Made by a program: the position numbers and the translations under genes. A stretch of DNA of 23,896 nucleotides. Origin: Eubacteriales bacterium. Lineage in GTDB: Bacteria; Bacillota_A; Clostridia; Christensenellales; Aristaeellaceae. The DNA is taken from NCBI GenBank assembly GCA_029974855.1, contig JARKQO010000220.1, positions 1 to 23,896 on the forward strand, given 5' to 3'. Of the stretch, positions 15,688 through 22,805 are shown one piece after another. Each line of letters starts with the position of its first letter. Position 1 is the first letter of the stretch. The notes under the pieces were generated by a model that was given only the letters and a program-made list of their open reading frames with translations, ran no database searches and was not told the origin of the DNA.

Positions 15688-16572
15688 TTACCCCATCACA
15701 AGCCCCATCTGCTCCCCCATGGCCTTCAGCCCTGACAAATCCTTCTTTGCCAGGGCTTTTGCGTCCCCGTGGGGATAGGGGAGGCCCAGCTGCTCGTACT
15801 TGCCCTTGCCCAAGGTGTGGTAGGGCAGCAGGTCCACCCGGCGGACGCCTCTGTCCAAAGCCAGCCGGAAGATGCCACGGATCACCGGTTCCTCAAAGTT
15901 AAAGCCGGGAATCACGGGAATCCGCAGCACCACCTTCTCCGGGGGCAGCAGCGACAGGTTTTTCAAAATCAAGCTTAGGTCCCCGCCGGTAACCTGCTTC
16001 AGCAATGCCGCGTCGCAGTGCTTCAGATCATATAAGAACAAATCAATCAAGGGCTCGCAGGCCAAAAGGGCCTGGGCCGGGGCGTTGCCGGTGGTTTCCA
16101 CCGCCGTGTGGAGCCCCTTGCTCGTGCACAGCGCCAGCAGCTCCTCCAGGCCCCGGGCCTGTCCAAAGGGCTCCCCCCCGGACACGGTGACCCCTCCGCC
16201 GGTGCGGCGGTAATAGCTGTGATCCCGCAGCACCACCGCCAGGATTTCGGCGGGCTCCATCTCCCGGCCGCTGAGGCGTAAAGCCGACATGGGGCAAGCC
16301 TCCACGCAGCGCCCACAGCCGTCGCACAAAGACCGGTCAAAGGCGGGCCTTCCGCCTTCCATCACGATGCAGCCCGTGGGGCACGCCACCGCGCAACGGC
16401 CGCAGCCGATGCAGCGCTGCTTCCAGTACATCAAATGCCTGCCCACGCGCCAGCTCTCCGGGTTGGCGCACCAGGGGCAGCGCAGGGGGCAGCCCTGTAA
16501 AAACACCGTGGTGCGGATACCCGGGCCGTCGTGGAGGGCAAAGCGCTGAATGTCCACCACGTGCAGCTTCAT
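15688..16572 (-). CDS. Glycyl radical enzyme activating protein (radical SAM, ferredoxin-containing)
   Basis: A 294-residue activase that installs the glycyl radical on the partner enzyme encoded just upstream. The radical-SAM motif C-x3-C-x2-C is at Cys28, Cys32 and Cys35 (GCPLRCPWC). Two ferredoxin-type clusters follow at Cys54/57/60/64 and Cys83/86/89/93, and the SAM-contacting SGGEP is at 131-135. Two auxiliary 4Fe-4S sites are usual for activases of the dehydratase/decarboxylase type, not for the shorter PFL activase. The start ATG overlaps the stop of the glycyl radical enzyme gene (ATGA), so an upstream in-frame extension to 16992 was rejected. It acts in the cytosol under anaerobic conditions. 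Confidence 0.93.
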   Translation of the reverse strand: MKLHVVDIQRFALHDGPGIRTTVFLQGCPLRCPWCANPESWRVGRHLMYWKQRCIGCGRCAVACPTGCIVMEGGRPAFDRSLCDGCGRCVEACPMSALRLSGREMEPAEILAVVLRDHSYYRRTGGGVTVSGGEPFGQARGLEELLALCTSKGLHTAVETTGNAPAQALLACEPLIDLFLYDLKHCDAALLKQVTGGDLSLILKNLSLLPPEKVVLRIPVIPGFNFEEPVIRGIFRLALDRGVRRVDLLPYHTLGKGKYEQLGLPYPHGDAKALAKKDLSGLKAMGEQMGLVMG

Positions 16573-18869
16573 GCCTCCTCCTCGCCGTAGAGGACCCGGC
16601 TCAGCAGCTCCTCCTGGATGGCCCGGTCCAGGTGCACGAACACCGCCGAAAACCCGCTGACCCGCACGATCAAATCCGGGTACTTCTCCGGGTGCTCCAT
16701 GGCGTCCTCCAGCTCCCCCCGGTTCACGATGGTCACCATCAAATGGCAGCCCCCGTCGGCAAAGTAGGTCTGGAGCAGGCCCTTCACCAGCTCCCGGTTT
16801 TCGTTGAACAGGGCCGGGGTGAACTTGATGTTCTGCACCGAGCCCGCGTGGTAGCGGGGGTCGAACTTCCGCAGGGAGTTCAGCATGGCCGTGGGGCCGC
16901 TTTGGTTGGCTCCCCCCTGGGGGTTGTTGGCGGGGTTCAGGTACACGCCCCTCAGCCGCCCGTCCGGGGACGCCCCGGTGCGCAGCCCCCACTCGGTATT
17001 CAGCTGGTTGTTGCTGATGACGATGAGAAAATATTGCATCCCGGCGGCGATACCCCTGTCCCGGGTGCCTTTGGCCACATGCTCGTACAATTGGTTGGCC
17101 ACGGCGTCGCAGGTGTCCAAATCGTTGCCGTACTTGTCGCAGGCCAGACAGGCCTTGCGCAGCGCCTCGTGGCCCTCAAAGTTATCCAGCAGGGCCCGGG
17201 CGATCTGGGAGACGGTGTAGCGCTTCTCCTGAAACACCAGCTTTTGGATGGCATACAGGGAATCCGAGGCGTTGATGTTGCCGTACGTCTCGTTGGTGCC
17301 CCCCAAGTAGCGCACGCCCCCGTCCAGAATGGCCCGGCCCCGGGCGATGCAGTCGTCCGTCAGCAGGCTCATCATCAAAAAGGACACCTGCTCGTTCATC
17401 ATCCGGAAGGACAGCATTTGCCGGTCCACGGCCATGTCCAGGTAGGCGTCCAGCAGGCGGCCATAGCCCTCAAAAAACGCCTCGTAGGTGGGGATGTTGT
17501 CCAGCTCCTCCAAGGCGGGGACGGAAACCCCCGCGTCCTTGCGCTGGCCGTCCATGGGGTCGATGCCGCCATTTAAATAAATCGTCAGCAGCTTCAGCAA
17601 ATTGACACACACGTTGGGGGTGCCGGTGCTCTGGCCCTGGATCACGAACTCCGTGCAGCCAAAGGGCACGTACTGTTTGGCCGTTTCCTCATCCACCCGC
17701 ATGGCGTAGGCCACGGCGGGCACGTTCACATCGTCGTTGTACAAGGTGGGGTAGGTGGCCCCGGCCCCCAAAGCGTCCAGGGCCTCGTCCCAAATCCGGT
17801 CAGAGGTGGAGCCGTCAAAGCGCAAGGTGAACTGGGGCTCCACATAGCGGCAGCTTTTGGCTACCTCCATGGCTATGTGCAAAAACACGTCCGCCTCTTT
17901 GGGGTGCCTGCGGCCCTGGCCCCCCACGATCACCCGGCCGTTCACCGTGGTGCGGCGGTTTTCGATCATGGTCCACAGGGACTGTACCAAGGCCAGGGCC
18001 TGCTCCCGGGTCAGCTCCCCGGTTTCCAAATCCCGCACCAGATAGGGGCCCAGGTAGTCGTCCAGTCTGCCGTAGTTGATCACCCCGGACAGCAGGGCGT
18101 ACAGCCAGAAAAGCTGCAACGCCTGGTGGAAGGTACGGGGCTTTTCCTCCCGGATCACCAGCAGGCTTTCCTTCATCCGCAGCAGCTCCGCCCCGCGGCC
18201 CACGTGGGCGGTAGCCAGCTCCTTTTCGGCCATACCGGCATAGGCCTGGGCGCACTGGGCAAACAGCTCCAGGCTGCCCAAGGCGCAGCGCAGAAAGGCG
18301 TTGTCCGGCTCTTGGGCCAGGCGCTCCTCCATCTGGCTTCTCAGCCCGCCGATGCCCAAATCCAGCAGCTTTTGATAGTCCAGCATCATGCCGGACAGCC
18401 GGGCCGTGGCGATCATGGGGTATTCGGTGTCGATAAAGCGGCCGATGGTGGTTTCCGTCAAAGCTTCCCGGCAATAGAGGGTTTTCAGGTCATGTCGGGT
18501 CCAGTAGTCGTACAGCGCGTCCACCCGGGCCCGGTCCGCCGGGTCGGTGAGCTCCTGCTGGAAGGCCCGCAGCTTGTTGAACACGCAAAAATGGCCCACG
18601 CCCCCCAAAGAGGTGACGCAGCCAAAGCCGATGGGCAGCACGTCTATCCGCCCGGCAAACAGGTCCCGGGGCTCCAGGGTCCGCAGCAAAGCCGGGTACA
18701 GCACCCGCAGGCAGTTCAGCTCCCGCTGCTCCCGGGGCAAAGCCAGGCCCTCCCGGTGGGTGGCGGTATAGCGCTCCATCAGCTCCAGCTGCTCCGCCGG
18801 GGTTTTCTGGCAGGGCAGCTTTTTGCTGACCTCTACGTTTTGCACTCCGTCCAAATCAAATTTGACCAT
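16569..18869 (-). CDS. Glycyl radical enzyme, PFL/dehydratase-like, specificity unknown
   Basis: A 766-residue PFL-like protein. The thiyl-radical cysteine is Cys405 in PFGCTEF, with Glu407 in the position of the acid/base Glu of the GCxE motif in glycerol dehydratase, choline lyase and related eliminases. The glycyl radical loop RVSGFSAVF near the C-terminus places the radical at Gly739. PFL itself has adjacent Cys-Cys, which this protein lacks, so pyruvate formate-lyase activity is unlikely. The start at 18869 has GGGAGG just upstream; a longer frame upstream overlaps nanE and was rejected. It is encoded between a NanE-like epimerase and its own activase, 26 bases after the former, so one mRNA is likely. 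The substrate cannot be stated. Confidence 0.9.
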   Translation of the reverse strand: MVKFDLDGVQNVEVSKKLPCQKTPAEQLELMERYTATHREGLALPREQRELNCLRVLYPALLRTLEPRDLFAGRIDVLPIGFGCVTSLGGVGHFCVFNKLRAFQQELTDPADRARVDALYDYWTRHDLKTLYCREALTETTIGRFIDTEYPMIATARLSGMMLDYQKLLDLGIGGLRSQMEERLAQEPDNAFLRCALGSLELFAQCAQAYAGMAEKELATAHVGRGAELLRMKESLLVIREEKPRTFHQALQLFWLYALLSGVINYGRLDDYLGPYLVRDLETGELTREQALALVQSLWTMIENRRTTVNGRVIVGGQGRRHPKEADVFLHIAMEVAKSCRYVEPQFTLRFDGSTSDRIWDEALDALGAGATYPTLYNDDVNVPAVAYAMRVDEETAKQYVPFGCTEFVIQGQSTGTPNVCVNLLKLLTIYLNGGIDPMDGQRKDAGVSVPALEELDNIPTYEAFFEGYGRLLDAYLDMAVDRQMLSFRMMNEQVSFLMMSLLTDDCIARGRAILDGGVRYLGGTNETYGNINASDSLYAIQKLVFQEKRYTVSQIARALLDNFEGHEALRKACLACDKYGNDLDTCDAVANQLYEHVAKGTRDRGIAAGMQYFLIVISNNQLNTEWGLRTGASPDGRLRGVYLNPANNPQGGANQSGPTAMLNSLRKFDPRYHAGSVQNIKFTPALFNENRELVKGLLQTYFADGGCHLMVTIVNRGELEDAMEHPEKYPDLIVRVSGFSAVFVHLDRAIQEELLSRVLYGEEEA

Positions 18870-18895
18870 GGCTTCCTCCCAAGGGGCCGGGCCCC

Positions 18896-19645
18896 TTAGT
18901 GCTTGCTCTTCTCCGCGTCCCGCCAGTTGTGCTGGTAGCCGGACAGCAGGTCCACAAAGCGGCGGGCGGTGAGGTGGGGCCGGGTGATGGCGCTGCCCAC
19001 CACCACGGCGTGGGCCCCCAGGTAGATGCACTTCATGGCGTCCTCGGGGGTATAGAGGTGCCCCTCCATGATCACGTAGGCCTCATCCTTCAAATCCCGG
19101 CACATCCGGGCGAAATCCCGCAGGTCCGGGGCCTCGATGTGGGCCGTCTCCCGGGTGTAGCCGTACAGGGTGGGGCCCACGATGTCCGCGCCGTGGGCGG
19201 CGGCCCACACCGCATCCTCAGAGGTGGACCCATCCGCGAACAAAATGGCCTGGGGAATCTCCCGCTGCACCACGGGCAGCAGCTCCCGTGCCACGGCGCC
19301 CCGGTGGTTGATCTGGGTGGTGCAGTCCAAAGCGATGATCTCCGCCCCGGCCTCCCACACCTGTTGCGCCGCCGTGAGGGTGGGGGTGATGAACACATCT
19401 GTGTCCTCATGCCAGATTTTGTACAGGCCGATCAAGGGCAGGGATACCTGGGCCTTGATGGAGCGGATCTGCTCCGGGGAATTGGCCCGGATGCCCACGG
19501 CCCCGGCCCACTGGGCCGCCAAAGCCATTTTCACCGCCATGTCCTCGGAATAGATGGGGTCGTCCCGCTGTACCTGGCAGGATACGATAAGCCCCCCCCG
19601 AAGGGATTCCAACAGCGCCTTTTTGCGCGGGTCCGTGGTCTTCAT
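18896..19645 (-). CDS. nanE: NanE-like N-acylglucosamine-6-phosphate 2-epimerase
   Basis: A 249-residue TIM-barrel protein of the NanE family, which converts N-acetylmannosamine-6-phosphate to N-acetylglucosamine-6-phosphate. Expected catalytic and phosphate-binding residues are present: GIRAN with Arg53, IGLYK with Lys76, ITPT (86-89), ALDCT with Asp107, MEGHLYTPE with Glu194 and GSAITRP (217-223). Two places differ from common NanE: LDCTTQINHRG where LDAT-x-R-x-RP is usual, and FADGSTSED where ADIST is usual. The substrate may therefore differ from ManNAc-6-P. An AGAGGG site precedes the ATG at 19645, and a good promoter lies at 19732-19704. No sialic acid lyase or kinase gene is in the window. 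Confidence 0.82.
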   Translation of the reverse strand: MKTTDPRKKALLESLRGGLIVSCQVQRDDPIYSEDMAVKMALAAQWAGAVGIRANSPEQIRSIKAQVSLPLIGLYKIWHEDTDVFITPTLTAAQQVWEAGAEIIALDCTTQINHRGAVARELLPVVQREIPQAILFADGSTSEDAVWAAAHGADIVGPTLYGYTRETAHIEAPDLRDFARMCRDLKDEAYVIMEGHLYTPEDAMKCIYLGAHAVVVGSAITRPHLTARRFVDLLSGYQHNWRDAEKSKH

Positions 19646-19703
19646 AGCCGTCCCTCTTTCCTTGTTCAAAGGCGCGCTTCCGCCGCCCGGCATGCCTAAG
19701 GAT

Positions 19704-19732
19704 ATGGTAGCATAATCCCGCTGGGCAGTCAA
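19704..19732 (-). promoter_or_regulatory. Predicted promoter of the nanE-GRE-activase operon
   Basis: On the minus strand, TTGACT (19732-19727), a 17-base spacer and TACCAT (19709-19704) preceded by TG plus one base (extended -10). It lies about 60 bases upstream of the nanE start codon. Confidence 0.6.
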
Positions 19733-19799
19733 CATAAAGTAGCATATTCTTTCTTTTTGGAACATGTTCTCCGGACAGGGGCGAACATTTTCCTGTTTC

Positions 19800-19828
19800 T
19801 TTACATTCCAATCCCCAGGCCTTATAAT
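19800..19828 (+). promoter_or_regulatory. Predicted promoter of the panT-coaX-hom operon
   Basis: TTTACA (19800-19805), a 17-base spacer and TATAAT (19823-19828), an almost consensus housekeeping promoter. Transcription would start near 19835, leaving a leader of about 109 bases before the first gene. Confidence 0.7.
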
Positions 19829-19834
19829 ATCCGC

Positions 19835-19943
19835 AAGAGGCCGCGCCGGCATCCCCCGGAGCCGGACCCGGACTCCGCCCCATCCAAGGTCGGCCCCCTG
19901 TACGTCGGGTATCTCCTGATAGAACTCGAACGGAGGAAGAAAG
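19835..19943 (+). other. GC-rich leader of the panT operon with hairpin at 19857-19877
   Basis: CGGAG (19857-19861) pairs with CTCCG (19873-19877). Inside, CCG can pair with CGG around GACC, leaving one bulged A at 19872. The remainder of the leader is GC-rich and ends in the ribosome binding site GGAGG (19932-19936). No known riboswitch was recognised. The bulged-A stem is only loosely reminiscent of the pan RNA motif found before pantothenate genes. Confidence 0.3.
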
Positions 19944-20651
19944 ATGAAAACCAATGATTTGCATGACAACCGCGCAAAGCGCAGCCAGGCCACCCGCCGC
20001 ATGGTGGTGGCGGCCATGCTCAGCGCCATCACCGCCCTGCTGGTGTTTACCCCCATCGGCATGATCCCCCTGCCCTCGCCCCTCCCGGCAGTCACCATGG
20101 TCCACATCCCGGTGATTCTGGCTGCCTTGGTGGAAGGGCCCGTGGTGGGCCTCACCGTGGGCCTGGTATTCGGCCTGTGCAGCCTGATCCGGGCCTGGGA
20201 AAGCGGCATGGTGGGCCTGACTCTGTTTTTCCGCAACCCTTTGGTCAGCGTGCTGCCCCGGCTGCTGGTTCCCCTGGTGGCTTTGGGCTTTTACCTGCTT
20301 TGGAAGAAGCTTTTGGGTAAGAAACCCCTGTGGGACCGGGTGGGGGCGGCGGTGGCCGCCGTCTTTGGCACGCTGACCAACACCGTGGGCTGCCTGGGAA
20401 TGATTTTGCTGCTGTATGGGCAGGACTTGAATGAGCTGGTGAACGGCGTCATCGCCTCCGGCTTAGCCGCCACGGCTTACCAAAACCAGGCCGCCGCCTG
20501 GCTGGTGGCGGTGGTGGGCCTGCCCAACGGCCTTATGGAGGCCGCCGTGGCGGCGGTGCTGGTCCCCATTTTGAAAACAGCGGCGGATGTCATTGCCCGG
20601 CGCTCGGGGCGCAAGGCCCCGGCTATCGCACAAAAGGAGCAGAAGCCATGA
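19944..20651 (+). CDS. panT: ECF transporter S component, probably pantothenate (PanT-like)
   Basis: A 235-residue polytopic protein with about six hydrophobic segments. After a basic N-terminus it begins TRRMVVAAMLSAITALLVFTPIG, the typical first helix of ECF S-components with small residues that dock on the EcfT subunit. The central GPVVGLTVGLVFGLCSLI segment is also typical. S-components determine vitamin specificity. The direct overlap with coaX (ATGA) makes pantothenate the likely substrate, since PanT genes are commonly placed beside coaX. The energising EcfA/EcfT genes are not here and would be shared from elsewhere. Specificity is inferred from context, not from ligand-binding residues. 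Confidence 0.78.
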   Translation: MKTNDLHDNRAKRSQATRRMVVAAMLSAITALLVFTPIGMIPLPSPLPAVTMVHIPVILAALVEGPVVGLTVGLVFGLCSLIRAWESGMVGLTLFFRNPLVSVLPRLLVPLVALGFYLLWKKLLGKKPLWDRVGAAVAAVFGTLTNTVGCLGMILLLYGQDLNELVNGVIASGLAATAYQNQAAAWLVAVVGLPNGLMEAAVAAVLVPILKTAADVIARRSGRKAPAIAQKEQKP

Positions 20652-21412
20652 TTCTCACCATGGACGTGGGCAATACCAACATCAAAACCGCGCTGTTTGA
20701 AGGGGCGGACATGCGCCATTACTGGCGCATCGCCACCAGCAAGACCTATACCTCCGACGAGTACGGGCTGATTCTCACCGGCCTTTTCGCCCGGGCGGGG
20801 GTGGACATGGGGGCGGTGGAGGGCATTGCCATGTCCAGCGTGGTGCCCACCATCAATTTCACTTTGGAGCACATGTGCAAGAACTATTTCCGCAAAACCC
20901 CCATGATGGTGGCCCCGGGGATTAAAACCGGCATCAACATCAAGTACGAGAATCCCCGGGAGCTGGGCAGCGACCGGATCGCCAACGCCGTGGCCGCCTA
21001 CGAGTTCTACGGCGGGCCCTGCATCTTCATCGATTTCGGCACCGCCACCACCTTCGGGGCCCTGGACGCCGCCGGGTCTTTCTTGGGGGGCTGCATCTGC
21101 CCGGGGATCAAGCTGGCCAGCGAGGCCCTGGTGCGGGATACGGCCAAGCTGCCCCACTTTGAGCTGGTGAAGCCGGACCACGTCATCGGCAAAACCACAG
21201 TCACCAACCTGCAGTCCGGCCTGATCTACGGGTACATCGGCCAGGTGGAGTACCTGATCCGGCAGATGAAGAGGGAGCTGGGCGCGCCAAACGCCTGGGT
21301 GGTGGCCACCGGGGGCATGGCGGTGCTGGTGGCCGAGGACGCGGGCATCGACAAGCGGGATGGCCTGCTGACCCTCAAGGGCCTGCGCATTCTCTACGAG
21401 CGCAATCAATGA
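20648..21412 (+). CDS. coaX: Type III pantothenate kinase
   Basis: A 254-residue CoaX, which phosphorylates pantothenate in the first step of coenzyme A synthesis and belongs to the ASKHA fold. Motifs seen are DVGNTN (6-11, with catalytic Asp6), GSDRIAN (107-113, pantothenate-pocket region with Asp109) and DFGTAT (129-134, ATP phosphate binding). The length is normal for the family. AAAAGGAG lies about 8 bases upstream of the ATG, and the start overlaps the stop of the S-component gene (ATGA). This uptake-plus-kinase pair would trap imported pantothenate in the cell. Confidence 0.95.
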   Translation: MILTMDVGNTNIKTALFEGADMRHYWRIATSKTYTSDEYGLILTGLFARAGVDMGAVEGIAMSSVVPTINFTLEHMCKNYFRKTPMMVAPGIKTGINIKYENPRELGSDRIANAVAAYEFYGGPCIFIDFGTATTFGALDAAGSFLGGCICPGIKLASEALVRDTAKLPHFELVKPDHVIGKTTVTNLQSGLIYGYIGQVEYLIRQMKRELGAPNAWVVATGGMAVLVAEDAGIDKRDGLLTLKGLRILYERNQ

Positions 21413-21420
21413 CAACGCGG

Positions 21421-21434
21421 GCCCCTGCCGGGGC
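21421..21434 (+). other. Small GC hairpin between coaX and hom
   Basis: GCCCC (21421-21425) pairs with GGGGC (21430-21434) around a 4-base loop, just before the hom ribosome binding site. It has no T-run, so it is probably not a terminator. It could modulate hom translation. Confidence 0.3.
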
Positions 21435-21452
21435 GGCGAAAGGATGAACGGG

Positions 21453-22736
21453 ATGGACAAGGCGGTTCAGGTGGGCTTTTTGGGCTGCGGCAACGTGGGG
21501 GGCGGGGTGTGGCGGCTGCTGGAGAATTTCGGCCAGGAAATCCGGCACCGCACGGGCCTGTCCTTTCAGGTGAAAAAGGTGCTGGTGCGGGATGTGGACA
21601 AAAGCCGGGGCATCGACTTTCCCCCCGGGGTGCTGACCCGGCGGGTGGAGGACGTGCTGGAGGACCCGGACATCTCCATCGTGGTGGAGTTTCTGGGGGG
21701 CGAGGAGCCTGCCAACACCTGGCTCAGCCGGGCCCTGGAAATGGGCAAAACCGTGGTCACCGCCAACAAGGTGGCCTTTGCCCTCCACTGGCCCACCTTG
21801 CAGAAAACCGCCAAGGCCTCCGGGGCGGGGCTGTACTACGAGGCGGCGGTGTGCGGGGCCATCCCCATCATCCACTCCTTGGAGGAAAGCCTCCAGGCCA
21901 ACCGCATCGATAAAATTTACGGCATCGTCAACGGCACCACCAACTACATCCTCACCCGGATGACCAAGAACAACGAAAACTACGAGGATGTGCTGCGGGA
22001 GGCCCAGCGCCTGGGCCTGGCGGAGCCGGACCCGGCTGCGGACGTGGAGGGCCTGGACGCGGCCTATAAGCTCAGCATCTTAGCCAGCCTGGCCTTCCAC
22101 GGCCGGGTGCCCTTCGAGAACATCCACGTGGAGGGCATCACCACCGTCCAGGCCGAGGACGTGCGCTGGGGCCAGGAGCTGGGCTACACCCTGAAGCTGC
22201 TGGCCATTGCCAAGCGGGACGGGATGAAGGTGGAAAGCCGGGTGCACCCCACCTTCATCCGCTGCGACCATCCCCTGGCCAACGTGTCCGGGGCCTTCAA
22301 CGCGGTGTTTCTGCGGGGCCACGCCTGCGGGGAGATGATGTTTCTGGGCCGGGGCGCGGGAGACATGCCCACCGCCAGCGCCATCGTCAGCGATTTGGTG
22401 CGGGCCGCCAGCGCCCAGAAGCACCTGTACCCCACCTTTGACAACGACCCGCTGCCCACTGCGGCCCTCCAGCGGAACATGGACTGGCGTTGCCCCTACT
22501 ACCTGCGGCTGTTCGCCAAGGACGCCCCCGGGGTCCTGAGCCAGGTGGCCAAGGCCTTCGCGGACCAGGGGGTCAGCATCGCCGCCATGCGGCAAAAGGG
22601 CGGCCAGGAGGACGGCCGGGTCACCATGGTGCTGATCACCCACAGCGCCCATGAAAAGGCCATGGAAAACGCCATTCAGGGGATTCCCTCCAGCATCGCC
22701 ACCCTGGAGAGCATCATCCGGGTGGAGGAGGAATAG
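21453..22736 (+). CDS. hom: Homoserine dehydrogenase with C-terminal ACT domain
   Basis: A 427-residue enzyme reducing aspartate semialdehyde to homoserine for threonine and methionine synthesis. The N-terminal NAD(P) fold has VGFLGCGNVGGGV (7-19). The catalytic domain shows EAAVCGAIPII and GIVNGTTNYILTRM, plus the DVEGLDAAYKLSILASLAF signature. A C-terminal ACT domain starts near YYLRLFAKDAPGVLSQVAKAF and suggests feedback control by threonine. ATG at 21453 was chosen because AAGGA (21440-21444) lies 8 bases upstream; ATG at 21444 overlaps that site. The 40-base gap after coaX suggests the same transcript. No other threonine-pathway gene is in the window. Confidence 0.95.
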   Translation: MDKAVQVGFLGCGNVGGGVWRLLENFGQEIRHRTGLSFQVKKVLVRDVDKSRGIDFPPGVLTRRVEDVLEDPDISIVVEFLGGEEPANTWLSRALEMGKTVVTANKVAFALHWPTLQKTAKASGAGLYYEAAVCGAIPIIHSLEESLQANRIDKIYGIVNGTTNYILTRMTKNNENYEDVLREAQRLGLAEPDPAADVEGLDAAYKLSILASLAFHGRVPFENIHVEGITTVQAEDVRWGQELGYTLKLLAIAKRDGMKVESRVHPTFIRCDHPLANVSGAFNAVFLRGHACGEMMFLGRGAGDMPTASAIVSDLVRAASAQKHLYPTFDNDPLPTAALQRNMDWRCPYYLRLFAKDAPGVLSQVAKAFADQGVSIAAMRQKGGQEDGRVTMVLITHSAHEKAMENAIQGIPSSIATLESIIRVEEE

Positions 22737-22752
22737 GAGATTTTTTGACGAG

Positions 22753-22779
22753 AAAAATCCCGCCCCTTTCGGGGCGGGA
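22753..22779 (-). terminator. Intrinsic terminator of the amt-PII gene
   Basis: TCCCGCCCC (22758-22766) pairs with GGGGCGGGA (22771-22779) around TTTC. On the minus strand the stem is followed by TTTTT (22757-22753), so it terminates the minus-strand gene; it has no T-run in the plus direction. It lies 27 bases beyond the amt stop codon and may also slow plus-strand read-through from hom. Confidence 0.8.
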
Positions 22780-22805
22780 CAGTGGCGCGGCGGGGAGAAA
22801 GCGGA

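Noticed and set aside
15674..15690. Hairpin AGGCC/GGCCT as a terminator between the convergent paralogue B and activase genes
   Set aside because: The stem is only 5 bp, overlaps the activase stop region and has no T-run in either direction.
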